Shown in pieces: positions 43,481 to 54,760 of a stretch of 64,000 bases of DNA. Within the stretch, counting starts at the first letter, position 1. Every line of letters starts with the position of its first letter. The DNA is from Humulus lupulus (lineage: Eukaryota > Streptophyta > Magnoliopsida > Rosales > Cannabaceae). The notes beneath the pieces are model-generated. The model searched no databases, was not told the origin of the DNA, and worked only from the letters and a program-made list of their open reading frames with translations. The stretch is taken from NCBI RefSeq assembly GCF_963169125.1, contig NC_084794.1:228187219-228251218 (forward strand), written 5' to 3'. The translations under genes and the position numbers were made by a program.

Positions 43481-44820
43481 ACGTAGAGCATCTGCCACTA
43501 TATTGCCCTTTCATGGGTGGTATAATATCTTGTAGTCATAGTCTTTTACCAGCTTCAACCACCTTCGTTGCCTCATGTTCAACTGTTTCTAAGCAAAGAA
43601 ACACTTTAAATTCTTTTGATCTATGTAAAATTTTCACTTTTCTCCATAAAGATGGTGCCTCCATATCTTAAGGGCAAAACCTACGGCCACCAACTCTAAG
43701 TCATGAGTATGGTACCTTTGCTCATACTCTTTCAGTTGTCTCAAGGCATAGGCCACCACTTTATCTTCCTGCATCAGTACACATCCCAATCCATTCTTAG
43801 AGGTGTCACAATATACAACAAATTTTCCGTCTTCTGTTGGCACACATAAACCTAGAGTAGATACCAATCTGTCTATCAAGCTTTGAAAACTTTCTTCGCA
43901 TTGCTCATTCCAAATGAAATTTTGCTGCTTACTTGTTAGATTCTTCAAGGGTGTTGCAATCCTAGAAAATCCTTCGACAAATATTTTGCAGTATCTTGCC
44001 AATTCGAAGAAACTCCTAACCTCATATGCATTCTTAGGTTGAGGCCAATCTCTCATAGCCTCAATCTTGGCTGGATCCACTGAAACTCTATTCTTTGATA
44101 CAATATGGCCCAAAAAGGCTACTTTTGCTAACCAGATTTTGCATTTCTTGAACTTAGCAAATAACTGGTGCTCTTGTAATATCCTTAGTATCAATCTCAG
44201 ATGATCATCACGCTCTGCTTCAGATTTTGAGTATATGAGAATGCCGTAGATGAACACCACGAAAAATATATCTAGAAAGTACTTAAATACTCTATTTATC
44301 AAATCCATGAAGGCTGCTGGGGTATTAGTGAGTCTAAAAGACATCACCAAGAACTTGTAATGTCAATACCGAGTCCTGAATGCAGTCTTAGGAATGTCCT
44401 ATCCCCTTACTTTTAGTTGATGATACCCTAACCGTAAATCAATCTTTGAGAATATCGCTTCCTCTTGTAGTTGATCGAATAAGTCATCAATTCGTGGTAG
44501 AGGGTACTTGTTCTTAATAGTAACTTTGCTGAGCTCCCTATAATCCATGCACATTCTTATGCTCGCATCCTTATTCTTCACAAACAATATCGGCGCACCC
44601 CACTAAGAGTAGCTTGGTCTAATATACCATTTGTCTAACAATTCCTGCAATTGTGTTTTCAACTCCTGTAACTCCGTTGGTGCCATCCAATAAGGTGCTT
44701 TTGAAATGGGTGTCGCATCTGGTGCAAACTCAGTAACGAATTCAATTTCTTAGTCTAGAGGTAATCCTAGAAAATATTCTGGGAATACATCGGGGAATTC
44801 ACACACGATTCTAACATCTT
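43481..44820 (-). pseudogene. Reverse transcriptase and RNase H of the Tekay element
   Basis: Minus strand. RT pieces are [47 protein letters not shown] (44587-44399), then [18 protein letters not shown] and the catalytic box, which reads [10 protein letters not shown] where FIDDILIYS is normal (changed codons at 44243-44248). RNase H motifs [18 protein letters not shown] and [19 protein letters not shown] follow (43800-43634). A stop interrupts at about 44396-44398. The enzyme has lost both catalytic Asp residues of the YxDD-equivalent box. Confidence 0.87.
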
Positions 44821-44929
44821 CAAGTCATGATTGTGGCTCCTTGGTGGTGTCGACTATACTTTCCAAATAAACTCGACATCCTTGCTTCATCATCCTTTGA
44901 GCATTTAGTGCTGAAATTAATGGTGTTTG

Positions 44930-45294
44930 GAGTCCTGATGTCTCTCCCATAAGACAAACTATTCTCCCTCTTCCGGTCTTAACACTACAACCTTCCTCCT
45001 GCAATCAATGATCACCCCGTATTTTGCTAGCCAATCCATTTCGAGAATTATGTCGTAGTCCGCAATGTCTAGTTCTACCAAGTTTTGCGGGCATTCCTTA
45101 CCCTCAACCATTATTGAGGCATCGCATAACTATTTAGTTGATATCAATACCTCGCTCGAAGGTAAGGCGAAAGCAAAATATTTTTTGAAAGTTTCACAAG
45201 GTGCGCCTAGTCTAACAATCATCTTTACAAAAATAAAAGAATGTGTTGCTCCAAAATAAATTAAAAATTGAAAAGGTGTACCTGCTATAAAGAT
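44930..45294 (-). pseudogene. Protease region of the Tekay element
   Basis: Minus strand. FLIYFGATHSFIFVKM is recognisable as the retropepsin site LIDSGATHSF with the catalytic Asp-Ser replaced by Tyr-Phe. Downstream are MDWLAKYGVIIDCRRK and the acidic linker to RT. Inactive as written. Confidence 0.7.
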
Positions 45295-46225
45295 CTAACT
45301 GGTCACAACAGTGTTGCTAGCCGTAGCTTCACCTTGAGTCAGGGCGAACTCTCGATTTGTTATCAGATTATCATTCCTCTTATATCGGTTCTCCTTGCAG
45401 CTGGGGATAATTGATCTTGATGTGTCCTTCTTAACCACACTTGAAGTGAGCTCGTGCATCAGCCTGACATTCCCTGCGATGTTTGTGTTTATACTTAGGA
45501 CAACTAGTGAGTTCCGCATTGCGACCCTGAGAGTTGTTACTATTAGTTGATCCCTTCCACTTTTTCTTTGAATCACTCCATTGTCCATCCTGGGACTGCC
45601 TCTTTTCATCCTGTCCTGAGTTTTCTTTTTGAGTTTCTCTTCTAGCAGCTCCTTCTTTCCAAATATGTCCTGCAATATTTTTGCGTCGAGGGGCTCTAAG
45701 GTCTCAACATAGGTAGTCACTCCCACACTGGTTAACTAAACATCCTGGGCTATCTAGGCTTCATCTCTCTTGTGAGCCCTTGTACCCTAAAGCCTTAGTT
45801 GGTACCAACTTTGCTGTAAACTTTGCCAATCCCTCAAAATTTTGCACGTACTTCGTCACTTTTTGAATTTACTTGAGTTCTACAAACTCTTTCACTCAAC
45901 CTGCCAGAGCCACAATATTGTAGTATTTCTTTTTAAAGACTTGATCAAACTCCGCCCAGGTGATCGCTGTCACATCCTTGGTTTGTTTGATGACTTCCCA
46001 CCAAATTCTTGCATCTCTTTTTAACAAAGACGATATGCAAGACAACATGTCCTCATTGGTCAGCCGCATGTGATCCAAAATAGACTCCACTGATCTCAAC
46101 CACTCTTCAAATTTTAATGGGTTAGTGCTCAATTCCAAGCTTGGAGGATGCTGCTTCCTAAACCATTCATAAACATGTTCAAACTCAGGTATGAAATGTC
46201 CCACTAGATGCTTTTTCTGCCACAT
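45295..46225 (-). pseudogene. gag: Gag of the Tekay element
   Basis: Minus strand. The 46225-45896 frame (109 codons) is a Retrotrans_gag domain: FRKQHPPSLELSTNPLKFEE, WLRSVESILDHMRL, DARIWWEVIKQT and TWAEFDQVFKKKYYN. After a frame break, 45726-45295 includes the basic linker. In a neighbouring frame the zinc-knuckle remnant HFKCG.EGHIKINYP has lost its last cysteine. Gag would form the particle shell. The upstream start is unclear because of a stop near 46250. Confidence 0.82.
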
Positions 46226-46724
46226 CGATTTTCTAATAGGTACTTGTTAAGGTGGTGCTTGTACCGGGGGTTGCCCTCTTCTAGCTCGAGATGCTTCCTT
46301 ATCTCTAAGCCTTACCAATTCCTGTAGCCTAGCTATCTCTGCATGAGGATCATTAATTTCTGGCTTAGCTGGATTTGTAGGGGCATTAGTAGCGTTGGGG
46401 GCGTCAGTAGAGTTAGGAATGTCAGCAGCGTTCAGGGCATTAGTTGCTCTCCTACCCCTTCCCCTTCCTTAGCCACATGCGGCCCGTGTTGTCCTTCCTA
46501 GCATCATTTTAATATTCTACTGCACACAAGTTAATTTTAAATAATTCAAAATATAAAAGAAAGGAAAATTATTCAATAAAGAAAAACCAGAGTTCAATAC
46601 ATGTCATCATCATAATAAAAAATAAAAAAGCTACTAGGATATACTTCCCATCAGACATATAAGAAAACAAGCTCTCATAAACCTCTGGATAATCTAGGTC
46701 AACGCACAAATAAAATTCTTCTAC
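46226..46724 (-). other. Leader segment between leader ORF and gag
   Basis: About 500 bp of the element's leader. 46330-46470 carries short repeated units on gggg(c/a)(g/a)t(c/t)agtag that would encode an Asn/Ala/Thr-rich Gag start on the minus strand. Nothing else was recognised. Confidence 0.45.
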
Positions 46725-47183
46725 TTAGGTGACATCTATTGACCTAATGAGTAGTTCATAGAGCTTAGGGGTAAGGAGATGCCCAACCATCTCTACCTCT
46801 TCCGACACGAATACATCTTCTTCTATCGTAACTGTATGTTCTACCTTGAATACTTCATGTTGGTAGGCAAAGCAGATGATGAGAACCGGACTATCTGGAT
46901 CTTCTATTATTTCTTCTAGTATTTTTGTCCACAAAAAGTCAAGCTTATCTCTAGCCCTAGGGTCTTTGATAGTTTCCCTAAGTGCTAAGAATTTTTCCCT
47001 TCCCATGACTAGTGCTCCACTTCGATTTAAGATACATTGAATCCTATGGTTGACCTCCATGATCTGGTTGCACAGTTTACATAGTGGGCAGAGGTTTTGC
47101 CTATCCCATCCCATCTTCCGGATATCAATGATCCCTCTAAGAATGACTTCCATAGGTGCTTTCAAAATAGGAGGCATGATCAA
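46725..47183 (-). CDS. Intact 152-codon ORF of unknown function in the leader of the Tekay element
   Basis: The open frame lies between the primer site and gag on the minus strand, the sense strand of the element. It starts MIMPPILKAPMEV and has a cysteine cluster CPLCKLC near residues 32-38, then a basic middle (GREKFLALRETIKDPRARDK) and an acidic C-terminal half (LEEIIEDPDSP, VTIEEDVFVSEEVE). No membrane segment, zinc knuckle or known gag/pol motif. I do not recognise the family. It is unbroken although gag and pol nearby carry many stops, so it may be a recent or selected leader ORF, or chance. The start codon is the first ATG of the frame. Confidence 0.4.
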   Translation of the reverse strand: MIMPPILKAPMEVILRGIIDIRKMGWDRQNLCPLCKLCNQIMEVNHRIQCILNRSGALVMGREKFLALRETIKDPRARDKLDFLWTKILEEIIEDPDSPVLIICFAYQHEVFKVEHTVTIEEDVFVSEEVEMVGHLLTPKLYELLIRSIDVT

Positions 47184-47319
47184 TTACACATAACGCAAAT
47201 AAAAAAGCAAACACAATTTACAACCAAATAATATAAAACAATCGTACAAACAATGAGTTGAGCTATTTCCAATCTTCTGTATGTATACTGTGAGAGTCCT
47301 TCAGGCTATGGACTACCGT

Positions 47320-47330
47320 CTCTGATACCA
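47320..47330 (-). other. Primer binding site (tRNA-iMet type)
   Basis: Minus-strand TGGTATCAGAG, three bases inside the 5' LTR end. It is the standard initiator-Met tRNA complement used by plant chromoviruses and fixes the element's orientation. Confidence 0.85.
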
Positions 47331-47333
47331 CAT

Positions 47334-49026
47334 TGTAACACCTTAATTTGACTAGCCTTCATATAACAGATACTTTAAATAAAAACTTAACGTAAAGCTG
47401 AAATATGTAACATTTATTCATAACCTTATTAAAAATATGCAATAACATCCGGATGTATATTAAAATTAAAGACACATAAATTCATGCATAAAATTTTCTT
47501 CCATACTAGTTTGATAATAATAAATAAAATAAGTCATATGGAATTCTTGATCGCTTCCGTCCATATAGCCCCTCACAGAGTACATATGTCCCTTTGGAAA
47601 GGATCTCAACTCGTCATATATCACATAGCACACTTTTAATCATTACCTGTATGGGGAAGGTAAGGGGGTGAGCTAACAACCCAGTAAGGAAAGCGAACCA
47701 ACAACAAAAAAGCAGATCACAAATCTTAATTCAAAACAGCATAAACATATAAACATGTATGCGTGCAACTACACGTAAATGGAAAAGATGAATGGGAGGA
47801 AGTACTTTAGGTCCTCGGAGACCACCTAGGTCATACTACGGCAACTGATGCCAATATTTTCATCATCCAAAGTACATGTTCCTGAAACTTAGCATACCCC
47901 ATGCAAATTCACAATGATTCATATAGAAAAACATGTCTACTTCCTTACTTGGTGTGTGTGAGATAGAGATTCTTTGAGAATGATAACAACACCGCCTCAA
48001 GTCACAATCCTATCACTAACAACCCATGCTTAAAAGAAATAACCATAATTCATAATTTGCTAAAATTCTAAGCCTCACAAGTGTTTTGCATGAGCCATGC
48101 AAAACAATATTCCAAAATAATTATTCCTTTAATAACCACCAAAATCATAATTGTGTAAAGAACCCTAGCATATTCCAACCATAATAATCTCAAAGAAAAC
48201 AATTTGATACCTCTTTTGATCGATAGTAGCTGAAACCCCTCAACCACTCCCTTTTATTGTATTGTTCGAACACCATTGAAACAACCAAGAGAATAGATCG
48301 TAGATAGCTATAAGAATAAGAAGAAACCATACAGAGACTCATCATGAAAAACTTACCACCAAATCTCGATCACTTCTCTATTCTTCCTTCCAAAATCTTG
48401 AACCTCTCTCTTGCCTTCCTTCTCTTTTGCTCACGCCACACTCTAGCCTTTCCTCTCTTGCTCACACCTCACTCTTGGTGTATGAAGAAAATGAGAGGCG
48501 TCCTCCCACTACATATAGCCGTGAACCACCTAACACCATAATGGTGATTGATTCCATTAAGTTCTAAGATCCTCAATCACTACCATGATTCTCTTTAAGT
48601 CTTATCACTAGCTCATGAATATAGACATATGGCCATGCCTTGTACATTCTTAATTGACCAATCATCCAAGATCTTGATCACCCAATCACACTTAAATGAC
48701 CATCAATCTACAATCAAATAAAAAAAAATCAAGCTTAATAATGCTACCCTTGTTTCCATAATTATCACACTTGATTCCTTCTCCCCATTTTCAAAATTTC
48801 CTATAATAAGCTCCAAAATTAGCTCGTCTTCTTCATGGCATTAATTTTGCAAATTGACAATTAAAAGAGAATAAAAATATACTCCAATTAGTTTTCCCGA
48901 ATTTTGAAATAAACAAGGTGAAATCACCATTCATATTGTCACCATAATTGCCACATTTGATTCTTTCCTTGCAATTCATTGTTACCAAGATTGTGTTCAC
49001 ACTCACCCCCTTTTCTCGTCTCACAC
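47334..49026 (-). repeat. 5' LTR of the Tekay element, cut by Tat copy 2
   Basis: Plus-strand start TGTAACACCTTAATTTGAC; homologous to the 3' LTR throughout and without its two insertions, so it shows the empty sites of both. It stops at 49026, where Tat copy 2 begins; about 200 bp of the LTR's far end (compare 41700-41909) are not seen. No TATA box was singled out. Confidence 0.8.
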
Positions 49027-49683
49027 TATTTCCCTAAAAGTTAGGATGATGACGTGACATAAACATAAGACATGTGGAAGGCACATGACAAGCCATTTTA
49101 TGGAAGACTGGTTGACCCACAACCAGACAGGAGAATGAAACATGCTATTAGACACGTGGAGGATTTATGCGAAGCATCAGGAAAAGAAGTTGATCAAAAG
49201 ACATGCGACCAGAATTGCTCGATGGAATGCATTTAAAGTTTGAAGTTATTTAAATGTTTAAATATTTGCGTGATATCTGTTATTTAAAATGTAAAGTGTA
49301 TTATTTACATATTATTTTATTATTACTTATTGATCAAGTTACGCAAGGCCCATGGCCCATCTTTGTACGTGCTTGAGTCTATAAATAGATACCCAAGGAT
49401 AATTCTTTATTTGGAGAGAGTTCATAAGATTCAAGTGTTGTTATAAGTTCTTGTATCCTTCTTCCTAACTTGGGAAACTCGGTGGACTCTAGTTTACCGA
49501 TGGCAGGTTTTTGGGGATTTACATTAATAAGAGTACTAAGTGGACGTAGGTCATTACCGACTATCGGGGCCGAACCACTATAAATTTGTGTGTCGTTTAT
49601 TATATGTTGAATATTCTTAAGCTCAATATTTATTTCATATCATTTATTTGGCTCAGTGTCGTTGGCCAATTTGTGGGTCAACA
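49027..49683 (+). repeat. 5' LTR of Tat copy 2, 657 bp
   Basis: Begins TATTTCCCTAAAAG (probable TG-to-TA change) by alignment with copies 1 and 3, and ends GTGGGTCAACA. TATA box tctataaatagat at 49378-49390. The conserved block gtggacgtaggtcattacc ... ggggccgaaccactataaat is at 49539-49585. Confidence 0.78.
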
Positions 49684-49686
49684 TGT

Positions 49687-49704
49687 TGGTGCTTTCATTG
49701 AGAG
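49687..49704 (+). other. Primer binding site of Tat copy 2
   Basis: tggtgctttcattgagag begins three bases after the LTR; the identical sequence follows the LTR of copy 3 (58407). The cognate tRNA was not identified with certainty. Confidence 0.65.
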
Positions 49705-49732
49705 CAGAATTCAAGAAGATCAAAGTTAAGAA

Positions 49733-51960
49733 ATGATGGATAAGTCTACTAGGAGAGCCCAGGGTTAGCAGCTTGGTCAGTCGTTTGAGAATCCTCAGAA
49801 CCCACCTCTTCGACTGGGAGTGATTGATGAGGAACCTCAAGTAGATCTGGAGGAAGAAAGTGAAAAATTGGATGCTGAAACCCTGCGAGCAGCCATAGGG
49901 GTGTTGCAGGATGGGTTAGCCACACTGAAGACTAACCAGGAGAATGTTGCTGAGACTACAGCATTGCAGCAAATGGAAATTGACAGATAAAGATGAGAGC
50001 TCAATGATAGGCAAGACGAAATGGATCGCCATCAAAGAGATGCAACTGTGACCTTGGAGGCAGCTATTCATTTAGCAAAGGAATTCGACCTGCACAAAAC
50101 CCTTAACTGGAACCACCTTAAAATTCATAATCTCCTCCAAACCCACGACTTGAGCAACCACAAAATCCTCAACAACCAGAATTCTGGTAGACGTAATGAG
50201 TAGCGTCAGCCTGCCCGACCTGTTCAAGTTAGTGAACAACCACCTCGACAGAATAGGGACAACAACGTCCCCGAAGTCCAATGCATCTTGTAGCAGACGA
50301 ACATGTCCTACCTGGGAGAGGACCAGGAAATGCTTCATCAAGAAACAGGAGGCATCCAGAATTAGGTTCTACTGTCAGAGATCTCCCATGACATAAAAAT
50401 GTCCTGTGACCTAGCAACCCACACATAACTCATAGGCATCCTCTAGTTTATCGAGATGATTTTGGACAAAGAGAAGGTGATAGTGCGTACAGCTGGTCGC
50501 GCACTCACATGTCACAGGTTAAAGAAGGGCATGATTATAATGAATGGGATTTCAGATACAACAGAATTCCAAGAAGAAACGATGGTCGACCTGATGAGCA
50601 AAGATTCAGGCAGCAAGATTCTCCAGCAATGAATAATCGACTAGCAAGTCAGAACACAGGGGCGTAGCCAAGGCAGCCTAATGTCTTTGATCGACTAGGA
50701 GCATCAGAGCAAAGAAGAAGAGATGAAGACATAAAGGATATGCTGAACAATCAAAGGGAAAGGTACGATGAGCATCTCCCTTTTGTGGTTGCTTCTGCAT
50801 CTACAATACCAACTGCTATCTAGGCCCAAATATATACTTTGAACCAAGCAGTGCAATAGCTGGTCGGCATCAAAACTTCTCACATAGACTATGGTCGAAG
50901 GAAAGGCACTCCTTTCATTAACAGGATTGTCATGAACAAAATCCTTAGTAAGTTCAAAATGCCTATGTTGCCCAGCTATACTAGAAGAGAAGACCATGTA
51001 TCTCACGTAAAAAAAATTGAGATATAGATGGATATTCAGAAGGTATCCGAAGATGGTCGGTGCAGGATTTTCCCGGCCACTCTATCTGATGCTACTAAGG
51101 AGTGGTATTTTAAATTTCCACCGACCAACATAACTTCATGGGAAATGTTTGTCAAGAAGTTTTACAGACAATTTTATGCTGGTCGCATACATCCAATAAA
51201 GCAAATCAGCTGGTTGATATAAGGCAAAAGGAATGAAAGCCTCTCATAGAGTATATTAAGAGGTTCATGAGAGCAGTTGCTCGTGCCAAGACAGTGGGAG
51301 ATGAAGGAGAAATGATGTCCATTACAAATGGGGTACAACGCCAATCCTCACTATGGAGTAGTTTACGAAAAAATGGAGTCAAAACCACGCAAGAGTTTTA
51401 GGATCGAGCAAAGAAATATATTAAGTTGGAGGAGGCTATCCCCAACGAAGGAAAAGCTCCAAATGCTAATCATAACAAAAAAGAAGAGCCAACTAAAGAT
51501 GTTAGCGGCTCTAGCAAACCCAACAACGATGGTAAGAGTACCAACAAAAATTGTGGAAAACGGGCAAGCACTGAGCTGTCCATGTCTAATAATAAGCGCC
51601 CTAAATAGAACAAGTATGAACCAAGATTTACCAATTATACGGCCCTAGTCGACAGCTGAGTAGATGTGTATCAGGCCAACCACACCACTGTACCTTTTAG
51701 GCAACCAGCCCCCATCAAGGACATTTCAAAAAGAGACACAACAAAGTTTTGTCGCTTCTATAATGACTATGGCCATGATACAAATGAATGCAACCAGCTG
51801 AAATATGAGATTGAGTTTCTGATATGACAAGTACATCTAAGGAGATATATGCGAGCAGGGGATAATCCCCAACAAGGATCTAACGGAGGGAACGAGCATG
51901 CATGTGTACGCCAGCGTTCGCCTCCTTTATAGCCAGCCCCGGTTGTGGGCACTTTGCTCA
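49733..51960 (+). pseudogene. gag: Gag of Tat copy 2
   Basis: Starts at 49733 (MMDKSTRRAQG, then a stop). N-terminal pieces are QENVAETTALQQ and a Gln-rich stretch. The capsid block is at 51028-51222 (DIQKVSEDGRCRIFPATLSD, KEWYFKFPPTNITSWEMF, FYRQFYAGRIHP). A basic Lys/Asn linker (51430-51600) follows, then a zinc-finger-like FCRFYNDYGHDTNECNQLK near 51749-51808, in which one expected His is Tyr. Many stops. It supplies the intact comparison for the copy 1 stop at 134. Confidence 0.8.
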
Positions 51961-52650
51961 CTATTTGTGGCGGACCACACTTAGCTGGTGACAGTGGTAA
52001 GGCAAAAGAGAGGTATCCCAGAACCCTACGTCACAAGCAATATATTGAAATGCTATTCGTCGAGGAGTGAATTCCCAAAAAAGCTCGAGTAGGGAGGATT
52101 GTATAACTTTGTCTAAGCTTGACGCATGACATGTTCGATTCCCCCACATAGATCCTCTGGTCGTGGATGTCCAAATCACCAACATGATGGTGACGAATGT
52201 GTTGGTGGACACAAGAAGCTCAGTAAATATACTTTAAAATCGTCATTAGAAAGAATGAAGTTATCACTACAAGATTTAGAACCATGCATCAAAACCATCT
52301 ATGGTTTCTCTAGTGAGGGACTCACACCAACAGGGTCGATTAGACTCCTGGTCACAGTAGAAACTGCACCTGTGAAAAGGACATTACTAACTACTTTTAT
52401 AGTATATGATTGTCCTGCTGCATATAATGTTGTGATTGGAAGACCCATCCTGGTAGAGCTACGAGCAATGACTTCAAGGTGGCATCTAGCCATGAAATTC
52501 CCAACAGATGCAGGAATTGGGTGCGTGTTTGAAAATCAAAGGGAGGCAAGGGAATGCTATAACTCCTCTATTACAAAGCCAAAGAATTACAAAGAGGGGA
52601 ATGAGATCATTGCCTCGGGCCACTCTAGCAGACCAGAGAAAAGGTTGTAA
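51961..52650 (+). pseudogene. Protease region of Tat copy 2
   Basis: RTLRHKQYIEM and the active-site region, where [10 protein letters not shown] replaces DTG by DTR (gly-to-arg), followed by a small deletion and a frame change. The C-terminal half is open: LERMKLSLQDLEP, TLLTTFIVYDCPAAYN and VVIGRPILVEL. The enzyme is inactive. Confidence 0.8.
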
Positions 52651-52817
52651 GGAATCAGCGAACCAAATGCCCAATTCAGTGAACAAGTCACCAAATAGGG
52701 TGTTGCACAAAGTGAGGAAGGAGACATAGATCCTCTATTTGGGAAGTTTTAGGAGGAAGTTGGACCTAAGGATGATTTCCAGTAGATCCAATTAGAAGAG
52801 GAACAACCGCTAGAGTT

Positions 52818-54090
52818 GTGAAAGTCGGTAAAATCTTGGAAACAACGACCAGAAATGAACTAGTGGATTTTTTGAAAGAGAGTCAAGAAGTATTTGCCTG
52901 GTCGCATAAAGACGTGGTTGGAATTGACCCAGTAGTTATTAGTCATGTCCTAAACATCGACAAAAATCACCCACCAATCCAGCAAAAAAGAAGGTTGCTT
53001 GACAAAGACAGGTCCAAAGCCCTAAAAGAAGAAGTCGAGAAGCTTAAGGAAAAATAATCATTAGGGTGGAATTTATTCCATCATGGGTCTCGAATCCCGT
53101 ATTAGTCCCAAAGCCAAATGGTAAATGGAGGACTTGCGTGGATTTTACAGACCTAAATAAAGCTTGCCTGAAGGATTGTTTTCCACTGCCAAGGATCGAC
53201 CAGCTGGTTGATGCTACATCAGAGCATGAAATATCATCGTTTTTGGATGCTTGCTCTGGCTACAATCAAATAAGTATGCACCCACCTGACGAGGAACACA
53301 CCAGTTTTTGAACAGATATCGGGCTATACTGCTACAAAGTAATGCCTTTCAGTTTGAAAAATGCTGGTGCGACTTACCAACGACTAGTGAATCACATGTT
53401 CAATGATCAGATCAAAAATAACATGGAAGTGTACGTCAATGATATGTTGGTCAAGTCGAAAAAGTTGGTGTACATGTCAAGGACTTACAAGAATGCTTCA
53501 ACATCTTGAAAAAATATCAAATGAAGCTAAACCCTCTCAAATGTTCTTTTGGAGTAGATCAGGGAAGTTTATGACGTTCATAGTGAACTCACGAGGAATA
53601 GGAGCTAACCCCTAAAAAATCCAAGCACTGATCGACATGAAATCACCCGTCAAGATTAAAAATTTACAAAGTCTAACAGGAAGAATTATTGCCACGAGCA
53701 GATTCATCTCAAAATCTATAGACAAGTGCATCCCATTTTTTGAAATGCTTAGGGGAAGAAATAATTTTAAATGGACAGAAGAGTGCAAGCAGGCCTTTTG
53801 AGCACTGAAGAAGCATATGGCTCAACTTCCTGTTCTATCCAATTCGGTCGAAGGAGAAGCTTTGTACATCTACCTAGCAATAATAGAATACGTTGCTAGG
53901 GCTGTTTTGATTAGAGAAGTGAATAACGTTCAATAAGCAGTATATTACATAAGTAAGAGGCTAGTTGGAGCAGAATTGCGGCATCCCTCTATTGAGAAGT
54001 TAGTTTATTGCTTGGTATTGACATCAAGAAAGCTGCAACCGTATTTTCAAGCTCACCCCATAATAGTTTTCACCGACTAGCCATTACGGC
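52818..54090 (+). pseudogene. Reverse transcriptase and RNase H of Tat copy 2
   Basis: Pieces in order: SHVLNIDKNHPPIQQKRRL, WVSNPVLVPKPNGKWRTCVD, FTDLNKACLKDCFPLPRIDQ, FLDACSGYNQISMHPPDEE. The catalytic box again reads YVNDML (Asn codon 53438-53440). RNase H traces (LYIYLAI.EY.A.AVL) lead to a TAG at about 54078, at the same codon as the copy 1 stop at 5533. There are frame shifts near 53058, 53465 and 53555. Confidence 0.83.
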
Positions 54091-54760
54091 AAGTCTTGCA
54101 AAAATGATAAGCTGCCGGTCGACTACTAAAATGGGTCATGGAGTTTGGGCAGTTCAAAATTTCTTACTTACCACGAGTAGCACTAAGGGCAAAGCATTGG
54201 TAGATTTTGTTGTTGAATTCACTAGTCTCCCAGCATGCGAGCAAATGGCAGAAACACAAGTGCAAGTGGAAATTTCCACCTTGAAGTTGTTGGTTGATGG
54301 GTCTTCAAACGAGCACAACTCTAGGGCAGGATTAATTCTTATAACACCAAGAGGGCATAAATTTTACTATGCACTTAGCCCAATTCTTATAACCTGTAGA
54401 ATTAAGACTAGCAAAGGAGGTAAACGTGAAATCACTAGAGATAAACAGTGATTCACTGCTGGTCGTTAATCAGATCCAAGGAGAATATCAGGCCAGGGGT
54501 TTAAAGATGGTCGCATATCTAAACAAGGCAAAAGACTTGTTAGCCCAATTTGATAAATACACTTCGCAACAAGTACCGTGGGACCAGAATTCCAACATTG
54601 ATGCATTGGCCAAATTCTTAAGCTCCAAAGATGGTGATACGTTAAACATAGTACCAGTCGAACATTTATCAACCCGTAGCATACAAGTAGATTACTCTGC
54701 CCTGGTCAAAAATGCGACCGATACTTGGATGACTCCCATCATCCCATAGACCGACCAGGG
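54091..54760 (+). pseudogene. Second RNase H of Tat copy 2
   Basis: LKLLVDGSSNEHNSRAGLIL keeps the first catalytic Asp that copy 1 lost. The ASNNEAEYEALLAG region is deleted or scrambled near 54380-54420. The block INSDSLLVVNQIQGEYQARG and QNSNIDALAKFLSSKDGD follow in the next frame. Confidence 0.78.

Larger units (their letters stand above)
36091..49026 (-). mobile_element. Tekay-type chromovirus (Ty3/gypsy), minus strand, with nested insertions
   Basis: Minus-strand order: 5' LTR (47334-49026), primer site TGGTATCAGAG (tRNA-iMet type), leader ORF, gag, protease, RT/RNase H, integrase, chromodomain, polypurine tract, 3' LTR (36091-41909). A C-terminal chromodomain and long LTRs starting TGTAA(C/T)A(C/C)C mark the Tekay/Del group. 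All polyprotein parts are broken. The first 92 aligned bases of the two LTRs differ at 7 sites plus one indel, so it is an old insertion. The right border was replaced by Tat copy 2. Confidence 0.87.

Noticed and set aside
45065..45259. Plus-strand frame over the chromovirus protease
   Set aside because: Antisense shadow of the minus-strand protease region.
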